From assembly GCF_031143425.1 (NCBI RefSeq), contig NC_090443.1, positions 1,055,353,554-1,055,417,553 on the forward strand: a stretch of DNA of 64,000 nucleotides, read 5' to 3'. How positions within the stretch are numbered: position 1 is the stretch's first letter; each line of letters begins with the position of its first letter. The notes below the pieces were generated by a model. It was not told the origin of the DNA. It was given only the letters and a program-made list of their open reading frames with translations, and ran no database searches. Position numbers and translations under genes: made by a program. Of this stretch, positions 11,661 to 21,987 are shown in pieces. The stretch comes from Pleurodeles waltl. Its lineage: Eukaryota; Chordata; Amphibia; Caudata; Salamandridae.

Positions 11661-11780
11661 ATTGGCTCCGCCCTCTTCAGGCATTGGCTCCGCCCTCTTC
11701 AGGCATTGGCTCCGCCCTCTTCAGGCATTGGCTCCGCCCTCTTCAGGTATTGGCTCCGCCCTCTTCAGGTATTGGCTCTC
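11661..11780 (+). repeat. 22 bp tandem repeat of CCAAT + GC box, 6 copies
   Basis: ATTGG boxes at 11661, 11683, 11705, 11727, 11749 and 11771 are exactly 22 bp apart. Five of them are followed by CTCCGCCCTCTTCAGG. Each unit therefore contains an inverted CCAAT box (NF-Y type) beside a CCGCCC box (Sp/KLF type). Spacing is about two helical turns. A regulatory role is possible but not shown. Confidence 0.95.
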
Positions 11781-12589
11781 TTGTCCTGCACTTAACAAGC
11801 ACACCTGTCGCAGCGCCACCCCTGGTGGATTCCTCCTCATTAGCCTTCCATTCCCTCGTCGTACAGATCCCCTTTCACTGCTTCACATTTATTTCTGTAT
11901 TTATTATTATTATTTTTGTTTTGAGAAGGCGACCTCCCGAGAAGCTGCCCCTACGGCTGCTCCTTTAACCTGCGGGTCACTGCACCAAGAAGTCATCTGC
12001 TTGTAAACCAGGCAGCCAGCTTGGAATGGTATTGCCCATGGTGAGTCCATGTAATGTTCCATGATGGGTGACTGACCGGAAGTGTGCTGGTGGCAATGGG
12101 GCAGAATGGAATTCGCTCACATTGAAGTTAGCCAATGGCTGAAGAGGGCTGACCCACCGTCCCATACTGTAGTGGGAAGGTGAAAAATTGAATGACTCAA
12201 CAGACCATTCGATAAAGAAGGCTGACAGCCCCTATAAGTAAATATAGATTGTGCATAGAATTGTAATAACGCCAGACTTAAGAAGATACACAACTATTAG
12301 TTTCAAGAGTAAATGTTTTAATTTCTCACAAATGACACCCCAAACTCTGATCACTGGTAAGCCTCACCCTTGCCCCTGGTCTTGTGGCACTTGAAGGCCA
12401 GGGGCCCCGTAGAGAAGGGCCCTCGGTCTGCCCCAGCTGGGGTAGTTTACATGTCCGAGTGCCATGGTGGTTTCTCTCCTGCCCAGGAGAGCAGTGGGGC
12501 TGTTTGCTGGTATCTGACAGGGGTGGTGGGGTAGCTGGAAGTCACTCATGACTCAAACTGCTGGTTGGGTGGTCTTTCTTGAAACCTCT
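11781..12589. other. Unassigned intergenic sequence
   Basis: A short ATT-rich microsatellite lies at about 11902-11916. Nothing else recognisable. Confidence 0.45.
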
Positions 12590-14290
12590 GGACACCCCTC
12601 TGCAGCAGCCCCTCGGGGAGGGGGGGTAAGCTGGAGGTCATTCATGCCTCAGGCTGGTGGTTGGGGTGGTGTTTGTTGAAAAGAGCCTGTCCCCTCTGGA
12701 CACCCCTCTGCAGCAGCCCCTCTGAAGGGGGTGGGGTTGGCTGGAGGTCACTCATGCCTCAGACTGGGGGTATTTCTTCAAACGAGTCTGACCCCTCTGC
12801 AGCAGTCCCTCTGGGGGGCTGGCGGTCACTCATGCCTCAGGCTGGTGGTGTTTCTTTGAAGGAGTCTGTCCGCTCCAGACACCCCTCTGCAGCAGTCCGT
12901 CTGGGGGGCTGGAGGTCACTCATGCCTCAGGCTGGTGGTGTTTCTTTGAAGGAGTCTGTCACCTCTGGACACCCCTCTTCCGCAGTCCGTCTGGGGGGCT
13001 GGAGGTCACTCATGCCTCAGGCTGTGGTGTTTCTTTGAAGGAGTCTGTCCCCTCTAGACACCCCTCTGCAGCAGTCCCTCTGGGGGGGGGGGCTGGAGGT
13101 CACTTATGCCTCAGGCTGGTGGTGTTTCTTTGAAGGAGTCTGTCCCCTCTAGACACCCCTCTTCAGCAGTCCGTCTGGGGGGCTGGAGGTCACTCATGCC
13201 TCAGGCTGGTGGTGTTTCTTTGAAGGAGTCTGTCCCCTCTAGACACCCCTCTGCAGCAGTCCCTCTGGGGGGCTGGAGGTCACTCATGCCTCAGGCTGGT
13301 GGTGTTTCTTTGAAGGAGTCTGTCCCCTCTAGGCACCCCTCTACAGCAGTCCCTCTGGGGGGGGGGCTGGAGGTGACTTATGCCTCAGGCTGGTGGTGTT
13401 TCTTTGAAGGAGTCTGTCCCCTCTAGACACCCCTCTTCAGCAGTCCGTCTGGGGGGCTGGAGGTCACTCATGCCTCAGGCTGGTGGTGTTTCTTTGAAGG
13501 AGTCTGTCACCTCTGGACACCCCTCTTCCGCAGTCCGTCTGGGGGGCTGGAGGTCACTCATGCCTCAGGCTGTGGTGTTTCTTTGAAGGAGTCTGTCCCC
13601 TTTAGACACCCCTCTGCAGCAGTCCCTCTGGGGGGGGGGGGGCTGGAGGTCACTCATGCCTCAGGCTGGTGGTGTTTCTTTGAAGGAGTCTGTCCCCTCT
13701 AGACACCCCTCTGCAGCAGTCCCTCTGGGGGGGGGGGGAGGGGGGGGGGGGGGCTGGAGGTCACTCATGCCTCAGGCTGTGGTGTTTCTTTGAAGGAGTC
13801 TGTCACCTCTGGACACCCCTCTTCAGCAGTCCGTCTGGGGGGCTGGAGGTCACTCATGCCTCAGGCTGGTGGTGTTTCTTTGAAGGAGTCTGTCCCCTCT
13901 AGACACCCCTCTTCAGCAGTCCGTCTGGGGGGCTGGAGGTCACTCATGCCTCAGACTGTGGTGTTTCTTTGAAGGAGTCTGTCACCTCTGGACACCCCTC
14001 TGCAGCAGTCCCTCTGGGGGGGGGGGGGGGGGCTGGAGGTCACTCATGCCTCAGGCTGTGGTGTTTCTTTGAAGGAGTCTGTCCCCTCTAGACACCCCTC
14101 TGCAGCAGTCCCTCTGGTGGGGGGCTGGAGGTCACTCATGCCTCAGGCTGGTGGTGTTTCTTTGAAGGAGTCTGTCCCCTCTAGACACCCCTCTTCCGCA
14201 GTCCGTCTGGGGGGCTGGAGGTCACTCATGCCTCAGGCTGGTGGTGTTTCTTTGAAGGAGTCGGTCACCTCCAGACACCCCTCTGTGCTC
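12590..14290 (+). repeat. 90 bp minisatellite, about 18 copies, with hypervariable G runs
   Basis: Unit blocks in order: CTGGAGGTCACTCATGCC, TCAGGCTGGTGGTG, TTTCTTTGAAGGAGTCTGTC, ACACCCCTCT, GCAGCAGTCC, TCTGGGGGG. The anchor recurs exactly 90 bp apart (for example 12909 and 12999). G runs between units range from 6 to more than 14; the longest G-rich junction is about 13727-13753. Because 90 is divisible by three some frames stay open, giving spurious 60-125-codon frames. The unit holds GCTGGTGG, the E. coli Chi octamer, by chance. Confidence 0.97.
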
Positions 14291-14649
14291 ACACACTCTG
14301 GGGATGTGGCCTCACCACAGCATCACCACTTCCTCAAGTGCAGGCCGGAAGGAGGCGATGAGCTGAGATCTGTGTAACCACAAGTGCCTCGGATTGGGGT
14401 GGGGGAGGCTAGAAGTCTGAGGAGCACAGGCAGGTGGAGGGGGCATGAGACGGGCAGGGACAGGTGGAGCTCAGAGGAACAAAGACAGCCCCCCCGCTCC
14501 AGTCTCTTGCACGAGTTTAAAGGCCTAGCGCTACGAATGATGTCTGGTGAGAGATGTTAAATGACGCTACTTATGAGTCTGCGGGCAGTGAGAGGGGTCT
14601 GGCGGTGTTGGGGGGGAGGGGGGGGGTCCCCTCACTCGGGTGTTCACTC
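14291..14649. other. G-rich spacer between minisatellites
   Basis: No gene recognised. Contains a short G-rich tract at about 14608-14627. Confidence 0.5.
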
Positions 14650-15255
14650 TGTGAGTACTGCAGAGGCGGTGAGTGATGTCTGACGGTACTGGGCGTCCTC
14701 GCACAGGTCTGCACTCTGGGTGCACAGGGGGATATGAGTGGTGTCTACAGTGCTAGGGGTCCCCTTGAAGGGGGGGGGGGTGGGGGGGGGTCTTTACTCT
14801 TGGGGTGCCTCACGGCTTGGGAGGGGTGTCTAACTGTGCTAGGTGTCCACTTGCGCAGTTCTTCATTCTCTGGGTGCTGCAGGGGCTGAGGGTGGTGTCT
14901 GACGGTGCTAGGGGTTCCCATGCACAGGTCCTCATTCTCAGGGTGCTGCAGGGTCTGAGAGTGGGTGCTGCCGGGGCTGAGAATGGTGTCTGACGAGTCT
15001 AGGGGTCCCCAAGCACAGGTCTTCATTCTCTGGGTGCTGCAGGAGCTGAGAGTGGTGTCTGGCGGTGTTAGGGGTTCCCAACTCACAGGTCCTCATTCTC
15101 TGGGTGCTGCAGGGGCCGAGAGTGGTGTCTGACGGTGCTAGGGCTCCCCAAGCACAGGCCTTCATTCTCAGGGTGCTGCAGGGGCAGAGAGTGGTGTCTG
15201 ACTGTGCTAGTGATCCCCAAGCACAGGTCTTCAGTCTCTGGGCGCCTCAGGGATA
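14650..15255 (+). repeat. Degenerate ~70 bp minisatellite, about 8 copies
   Basis: Copies share GGTGGTGTCTGACGGTGCTA, AGGGGTTCCCA, CACAGGTC, TTCATTCTC and GGGTGCTGCAGGGG. Identity is lower than in neighbouring arrays and a partial unit insertion lies near 14950-14985. A G-rich tract occurs at 14767-14790. Confidence 0.9.
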
Positions 15256-15784
15256 GCACTCATTCCTTCCCTCAGTCTCTACAGAGCACAGTTCGCTGAA
15301 TTCCTGCCGCTGAGCACATGGTTGGCAGACTGAGCGCTGACAACAAACAGTCAAGTGTTGTGTGTCTGACCCACCATGGACCCAACACACAGGCCTTTGT
15401 TGACTCTGAAGCCATCAGACACCAGCTTTGACAATGTTTTCCGGTGTTCAGTGGGGGTGGCAGGGCTGCTGGGGGGAGGGGGGACTCTTTTATCTTGTGC
15501 ACGAGAAGGCCCAGTCACCTTGCTGAGCACTAGAACATTCCCCCGGTATGACCACACTCCACCGCCCCCGGCCTCAAGGCGCTTATTTATCTCCTGTCCT
15601 CGAGGTGTTATCAGGAGAATGTCCAGACCCTGAGTCACACTGAAGCCCTGGGATGGGACAGAAGGAAACCCAGGATGTGGGCGGTCCTGGCCTCAGCTCT
15701 CCACAACTGGGGGTGAGTGTTCCCCTTTCACCCTCACTTCACCCAGAGACCAAGACTGCCTCAACTGAGGGCACCCCAGCCTGG
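15256..15784. other. Unassigned spacer
   Basis: No recognisable gene or transposon. Confidence 0.5.
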
Positions 15785-16150
15785 GAGGCTGCAGCTCGGT
15801 CTGTCTTCACTTTCACCACTGCTCCTGGTGAGACTACAGCTCGGTCTGTCTTCACTGTCTAGACTTGCACCACTCCTGGTGAGACTACAGCGCAGTCTGT
15901 CTTCACTTTCACCACTGCTCCTGGTGAGACTACAGCTCGGTGTGTCTTCACTGTCTATACTTTCACCACTCCTGGTGAGGCTACAGTATGGTCTGTCTCC
16001 ACTGTCTATACTTGCACCACTCCTAGTGAGGCTGCAGAATGGTCTGTCTATACTTTCACCACTCCTGGTGAGAGTACAGCTCGGTCTGTCTTCACTGTCT
16101 ACACTTTCACCACTTCTGGGAGGCTGCAGGATGGTCTGTCTTTAGTGTCT
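15785..16150 (+). repeat. ~45-51 bp minisatellite, about 7 copies
   Basis: Repeated blocks CTCGGTCTGTCTTCACT, TTCACCACT and CCTGGTGAGACTACAG alternate with a GTCTATAC or GTCTAGAC variant. Every copy contains CTGGTGAG, which resembles a splice donor. Confidence 0.92.
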
Positions 16151-16450
16151 AAAACTAGGAGGTACGAACAGGGTACCACACACGGCGTCCTCATACACTG
16201 AGGAGTATGAGGCACACCCAGTTGTCTTGACAAGAATAGTCATATACATTTCGTCATGACATGGACATATGCAATGAGCCCTGATGAAGCCCGTGTATGA
16301 GCGAAACGCGTCGGCTGCTTTTATATGAAGGAATAACGAGTAAAGAATCTATTTAAATGATGTGGGCTGGAAACACTTCTAAATATTGAGTGTTGGGTTT
16401 TGTGTTTAAAAACCTTTGAAAGTAGATTTGACATAAGTTGCCTGTTATTA
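16151..16450 (+). mobile_element. Penelope-like/retrozyme-type fragment around a hammerhead motif
   Basis: Non-repetitive segment between two minisatellites with a hammerhead-like motif at its centre (16277-16316). No coding remains. The assignment rests on the motif and on the established association of short-helix-III hammerheads with Penelope-like elements and amphibian satellites. Confidence 0.4.
16277..16316 (+). ncRNA. Candidate hammerhead ribozyme (short helix III)
   Basis: Perfect box 1, CTGATGA (16281-16287). Perfect box 2, GAAA (16303-16306). Helix III is ACG/CGT (16306-16311) with no loop, then C at 16312 as the cleavage-site base after GT. Helix I is AGCC (16277-16280) with GGCT (16313-16316). 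Helix II is weak: GCCCG (16289-16293) against TGAGC (16298-16302) with one C/A mismatch and one wobble, and an unpaired A at 16288. Loopless helix III is typical of hammerheads that cleave as dimers, as in newt satellite 2 and Penelope-like elements. Core bases fit; activity is uncertain because of helix II. Confidence 0.5.
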
Positions 16451-16967
16451 TTGGATATATCATTCCCAATGCTGGGTTGTTTGACAGCCATCACATAGAG
16501 GTGGACAATGCTCCTACACCAAGGGAGTACCTTGGTCCTTGGCTGTCCAGGTTATTTGCATGTATTTGTAATCTAGCATAGGGTAGAGCCATGTGTCCGT
16601 CGCCCCCAGACCCAATGATGCAGGGACCCGGCACCCTAAAATCTAGAAAGCGCCCAGGACGCACAAGAGCCAATCAGGTGCTCTGGTTTCGGGTAGGGTT
16701 TCTTCCTGTGCAGGGACCGTGTGCAGAGTTCATCCCCTGCCTGCCTGGGATGGTGCTCGATGCCGCTTGTGGGTGTGATGGGTGTTACTTGATCTCACCA
16801 CTAACACCGTCCCCTGACACCGGCCAGGACTGACTGTCGCATCCCACTGCTGGATCTGCTCACCTTACGGGGTTGGTGAGCCTGCTTCGGAGGTGGCTCC
16901 AGTTCTCAGTGTTTACAAGAACAAGGATTTCACCAGTAACTAGTATTTTAGCTTGGAGACATCCGTT
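16451..16967. other. Unassigned spacer
   Basis: No recognisable gene or transposon. Confidence 0.45.
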
Positions 16968-19605
16968 CACTGGAGGCGCTTGGAAGCAGAGGGCAGGGGT
17001 GGGAATCGCTGGAGGCGCTTGGAAGCAGAGGGCAGGGGTGGGAATCGCTGGAGGCGCTTGGAAGCAGAGGGCAGGGGTGGGAATCGCTGGAGGCGCTTGG
17101 ATGCAGTGTAGGCAGGACTGGTATCACTGAGGGAGCTTGGAAGCAGTGTAGGCAGGACTGGGATCACTGGAGGCGCTTGGAAGCAGTGTGTAGGCAGGAC
17201 TGGTATCACTGAGGGAGCTTGGAAGCAGTGTAGGCAGGACTGGGATCACTGGAGGCGCTTGGAAGCAGTGTGTAGGCAGGTCTGGGATCACAGGAGGCGC
17301 TTGGAAGCAGTGTGTAGGCAGGACTGGCATCACTGGAGGAGCTTGGAAGCAGTGTGTAGGCAGGACTGGGATCACTGGAGGAGCTTGGAAGCAGTGTGTA
17401 GGCAGGGCTGGGATCACCGGGGGAGCTTGGAAGCAGTGTGTAGGCAGGACTGGGATCACCGGAGGAGCTTGGAAGCAGTGTGTAGGCAGGACTGGGATCA
17501 CCGGAGGAGCTTGGAAGCAGTGTGTAGGCAGGACTGGGATCACTGGAGGAGCTTGGAAGCAGTGTGTAGGCAGGGCTGGGATCACCGGGGGAGCTTGGAA
17601 GCAGTGTGTAGGCAGGACTGGGATCACTGGAGGAGCTTGGAAGCAGTGTGTAGGCAGGGCTGGGATCACTGGGGGAGCTTGGAAGCAGTGTGGGCAGGAC
17701 TGGATCACTGGGGGAGCTTGGAAGCAGTGTGTGGGCAGGACTGGATCACTGGAGGAGCTTGGAAGCAGTGTGTAGGCAGGGCTGGGATCACTGGAGGAGC
17801 TTGGAAGCAGTGTGTAGGCAGGACTGGGATCACTGGAGGAGCTTGGAAGCAGTGTGTAGGCAGGGCTGGGATCACCGGGGGAGCTTGGAAGCAGTGTGTA
17901 GGCAGGGCTGGGATCACTGGAGGAGCTTGGAAGCAGTGTGTAGGCAGGGCTGGGATCACTGGAGGAGCTTGGAAGCAGTGTAGGCAGGACTGGTATCACA
18001 GGAGGAGCTTGGAAGCAGTGTGTAGGCAGGGCTGGGATCACTGGGGGAGCTTGGAAGCAGTGTGTAGGCAGGACTGGTATCACAGGAGGAGCTTGGAAGC
18101 AGTGTAGGCAGGACTGGTATCACTGGAGGAGCTTGGAAGCAGTGTAGGCAGGACTGGTATCACTGGGGGAGCTTGGAAGCAGTGTAGGCAGGGCTGGGAT
18201 CACTGAGGGAGCTTGGAAGCAGTGTAGGCAGGACTGGTATCACTGGGGGAGCTTGGAAGCAGTGTGTAGGGAGGACTGGTATCGCTGGAGGAGCTTGGAA
18301 GCAGTGTGTAGGCAGGACTGGGATCGCTGGGGGAGCTTGGAAGCAGTGTAGGCAGGACTGGGATCACTGGGGGAGCTTGGAAGCAGTGTGTAGGCAGGAT
18401 TGGTATCACTGGAGGAGCTTGGAAGCAGTGTGTAGGCAGGTCTGGGATCACTGGGGGAGCTTGGAAGCAGTGTAGGCAGGACTGGTATCACTGGAGGCGC
18501 TTGGAAGCAGTGTAGGCAGGACTGGTATCACTGGGGGAGCTCAGAAGCAGTGTAGGCAGGACTGGTATCACTGGGGGAGCTCGGAAGCAGTGTGTAGGCA
18601 GGACTGGGATCACTGGGGGAGCTTGGAAGCAGTGTGTAGGCAGGACTGGATCACTGGGGGAGCTTGGAAGCAGTGTGTAGGCAGGACTGGATCACTGGGG
18701 GAGCTTGGAAGCAGTGTGTAGACAGGGCTGGGATCACTGGGGGAGCTTGGAAGCAGTGTAGGCAGGACTGGTATCACTGGAGGAGCTTGGAAGCAGTGTA
18801 GGCAGGACTGGTATCACTGGGGGAGCTCGGAAGCAGTGTAGGCAGGGCTGGGATCACTGGGGGAGCTTGGAAGCAGTGTGTAGGCAGGACTGGGATCACT
18901 GGGGGAGCTTGGAAGCAGTGTGTAGGCAGGACTGGGATCACCGGAGGAGCTTGGAAGCAGTGTGTAGGCAGGGCTGGGATCACCGGGGGAGCTTGGAAGC
19001 AGTGTAGGCAGGTGTGGGATCAGTGGAGGCGCTTGGAAGCAGTGTAGGCAGGACTGGGATCACAGGGGGAGCTCGGAAGCAGTGTGTAGGCAGGACTGGG
19101 ATCACTGGGGGAGCTTGGAAGCAGTGTGTAGGCAGGACTGGATCACTGGGGGAGCTTGGAAGCAGTGTGTAGGCAGGACTGGATCACTGGGGGAGCTTGG
19201 AAGCAGTGTGTAGACAGGGCTGGGATCACTGGGGGAGCTTGGAAGCAGTGTAGGCAGGACTGGTATCACTGGAGGAGCTTGGAAGCAGTGTAGGCAGGAC
19301 TGGTATCACTGGGGGAGCTCGGAAGCAGTGTAGGCAGGACTGGATCACTGGAGGAGCTTGGAAGCAGTGTAGGCAGGACTGGTATCACTGGAGGAGCTTG
19401 GAAGCAGTGTAGGCAGGACTGGTATCACTGGGGGAGCTCGGAAGCAGTGTAGGCAGGGCTGGGATCACTGGGGGAGCTTGGAAGCAGTGTGTAGGCAGGA
19501 CTGGTATCACTGGAGGAGCTTGGAAGCAGTGTAGGCAGGGCTGGGATCACTGGGGGAGCTTGGAAGCAGTGTAGGTAGGACTGTATCACTGGAGGAGACT
19601 GAATC
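16968..19605 (+). repeat. 42 bp minisatellite, about 64 copies
   Basis: Unit: CTTGGAAGCAGTGTGTAGG, CAGGACTGGGATCACT, GGAGGAG, with 39-41 bp variants lacking one GT or one G. The first four copies are a diverged subtype with AGAGGGCAGGGGTGGGAATC. Where 42 bp copies dominate, the minus strand stays open for about 320 codons in a 14-residue repeat, and the plus strand for about 280. These are repeat artefacts. A block of about 265 bp is duplicated inside the array with a 492 bp offset (marked by a TAGACAGG variant near 18719 and 19211). Confidence 0.98.
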
Positions 19606-20011
19606 ATTGGACCGGATCACTGGAGGAGACTGGATCACAGAGCAGGACTGGATCCCCTGAGGGCCCTGCCAGAGCCATAGGAAGCTGCACTAAGGGCAGG
19701 ATAGAGGTGATCTGGCAGGGCCATCATCCGAGGTGCTGTTGGGCTCTCTGTGCCTCTGGTGATGTGAAGAGGAAACTGAAGCTTCCTGTTTAGAGGAAGT
19801 GACCTCATCCGGCACTTCCTGTCGAGCCCGGGACAACACGTCCCACATTGTGTCCTGCAAACATCCTCTGCTCCAGGAGCAGAGCTCACCGACCAGGGCC
19901 TCTGTCTACAGACCACATCAGGGGGATAAAACTCAAGCCATGGTCAGTCAATCAGTGCTCTCGCTGCCTACGGACCAGGGCAGGCAGTCAAGGGGTCTCT
20001 GCCTACAGACC
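19606..20011. other. Spacer with degenerate array edge
   Basis: The first ~50 bp are decayed copies of the preceding array (GGATCACTGGAGGAGACTGG). The rest is unassigned, then runs into the first imperfect units of the next array. Confidence 0.5.
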
Positions 20012-21213
20012 AGTCGAGGGCTCTCTGCCCACAGACACCAGGGGCAGGCAGGCAGTCGCGGGCTCTCTGCCCACAGACACCAGGGGCAGGCAGGCAGTCG
20101 CGGGCTCTCTGCCCACAGACACCAGGGGCAGGCAGGCAGTCGCGGGCTCTCTGCCCACAGACACCAGGGGCAGGCAGGCAGTCGCGGGCTCTCTTGCCCA
20201 CAGACACCAGGGGCAGGCAGGCAGTCGCGGGCTCTCTTGCCCACAGACACCAGGGGCAGGCAGGCAGTCGCGGGCTCTCTGCCCACAGACACCAGGGGCA
20301 GGCAGGCAGTCGCGGGCTCTCTGCCCACAGACACCAGGGGCAGGCAGGCAGTCGCGGGCTCTCTGCCCACAGACACCAGGGGCAGGCAGGCAGTCGCGGG
20401 CTCTCTGCCCACAGACACCAGGGGCAGGCAGGCAGGCAGTCGCGGGCTCTCTGCCCACAGACACCAGGGGCAGGCAGGCAGGCAGTCGCGGGCTCTCTTG
20501 CCCACAGACACCAGGGGCAGGCAGGCAGTCGCGGGCTCTCTTGCCCACAGACACCAGGGGCAGGCAGGCAGTCGCGGGCTCTCTTGCCCACAGACACCAG
20601 GGGCAGGCAGGCAGTCGCGGGCTCTCTGCCCACAGACACCAGGGGCAGGCAGGCAGTCGCGGGCTCTCTGCCCACAGACACCAGGGGCAGGCAGGCAGTC
20701 GCGGGCTCCCTGCCCACAGACACCAGGGGCAGGCAGGCAGTCGCGGGCTCCCTGCCCACAGACACCAGGGGCAGGCAGGCAGTCGCGGGCTCTCTTGCCC
20801 ACAGACACCAGGGGCAGGCAGGCAGGCAGTCGCGGGCTCTCTTGCCCACAGACACCAGGGGCAGGCAGGCAGGCAGTCGCGGGCTCTCTGCCCACAGACA
20901 CCAGGGGCAGGCAGGCAGGCAGGCAGTCGCGGGCTCTCTGCCCACAGACACCAGGGGCAGGCAGGCAGGCAGGCAGTCGCGGGCTCTCTTGCCCACAGAC
21001 ACCAGGGGCAGGCAGGCAGTCGCGGGCTCTCTTGCCCACAGACACCAGGGGCAGGCAGGCAGTCGCGGGCTCCCTTGCCCACAGACACCAGGGGCAGGCA
21101 GGCAGTCGCGGGCTCCCTTGCCCACAGACACCAGGGGCAGGCAGGCAGTCGCGGGCTCTCTGCCCACAGACACCAGGGGCAGGCAGGCAGTCGCGGGCTC
21201 TCTGCCCACAGAC
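20012..21213 (+). repeat. 42 bp minisatellite with splice-acceptor-like unit, about 28 copies
   Basis: Unit: CTCTCTGCCCACAG, ACACCAGGGGCAGG, CAGGCAGTCGCGGG. Length changes come from CTCTTGCCC (+1) and extra GGCA blocks (+4 or +8). Each unit contains a pyrimidine stretch ending in CCACAG|A, like a 3' splice site, and GGGGCAGGCAGG, close to the classical minisatellite core GGGCAGGANG. Five of six frames are open for 360-500 codons; none is a credible protein. Confidence 0.98.
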
Positions 21214-21769
21214 CAGCCTAGAGTCCGCGGGCACCACTGCACACCGCCTCCTGAAGAGCTGGGGCGGTAGGAGCATGGGGGGGGGGGGGGCTCTGCTCCC
21301 CGTGTTTCCTCAGCATGGATAGACCGGAGGAACCGGATTATTAGCCAGGATTACAAGAGCAGGAATGTGGCCCCACCTCTCCCCACGCCGCCTCATTCCA
21401 CCTGGATTGCTCAGTGTGACCCAGGCTCCCTCCACCAGGGCAGGCTCAGACCTGCAGGGGCCCAGACACTAGCACAGCTGTCGGGGTCCCCGGGGGGGGG
21501 GGGCAGGACTAGGGGCTAGTCGCAGGGACCCACAGCACCCTTACACCTGAGTGGTCACCTGTAAACGTCTCAGTGGGTGATGGGACCTCCCGTCTCCTCT
21601 CTGGGCCTTTTATCCACATGGAGGGGGCACAAGAGAAGCCAGATGCTTGGGGGAGGCGGGGGGGGGGGTCCTGCTGCTAGAAGCAGTGCCTGTCCTGAAT
21701 GCTGGGGTCCAGGGTGTGTAATCTGCCACTGCTCTTTCTGGGCTTCGGAGGCTTGCAGTGTGCACTGTA
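21214..21769. other. Unassigned spacer with G runs
   Basis: G runs at about 21278-21290, 21491-21502 and 21656-21668. No gene recognised. Confidence 0.5.
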
Positions 21770-21987
21770 TCCGAGGGAAGCGTGCACTGCTGCTGTATGA
21801 GGGAAGCGTGCACTGCTGCTGTATGAGGGAAGCGTGCACTGCTGCTGTATGAGGGAAGCGTGCACTGCTGCTGTATGAGGGAAGCGTGCACTGCTGGTGT
21901 ATGAGGGAAGCGTGCACTGCTGGTGTATGAGGGAAGCGTGCACTGCTGCTGTATGAGGGAAGCGTGCACTGCTGCTGTATGAGGGAA
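21770..21987 (+). repeat. 26 bp minisatellite, about 8 copies
   Basis: Near-identical units of GCGTGCACTGCTGCTGTATG plus AGGGAA, with a CTGGTGTATG variant in two copies. It abuts the next, unrelated array directly, sharing only the TGCAC motif at the join. Confidence 0.97.

Noticed and set aside
12590..14290. GCTGGTGG, the E. coli Chi octamer, in each 90 bp unit
   Set aside because: Chi acts with bacterial RecBCD; its presence here in a eukaryote is not evidence of a function.
16151..16450. Retroviral or LTR origin for the hammerhead-bearing segment
   Set aside because: No primer-binding site, polypurine tract or TG...CA termini visible; the hammerhead association favours Penelope-like or retrozyme origin.
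19799..21322. Open frames of 360-507 codons on both strands
   Set aside because: Stop-free 42 bp repeat read in five frames; low-complexity peptide with no domain.
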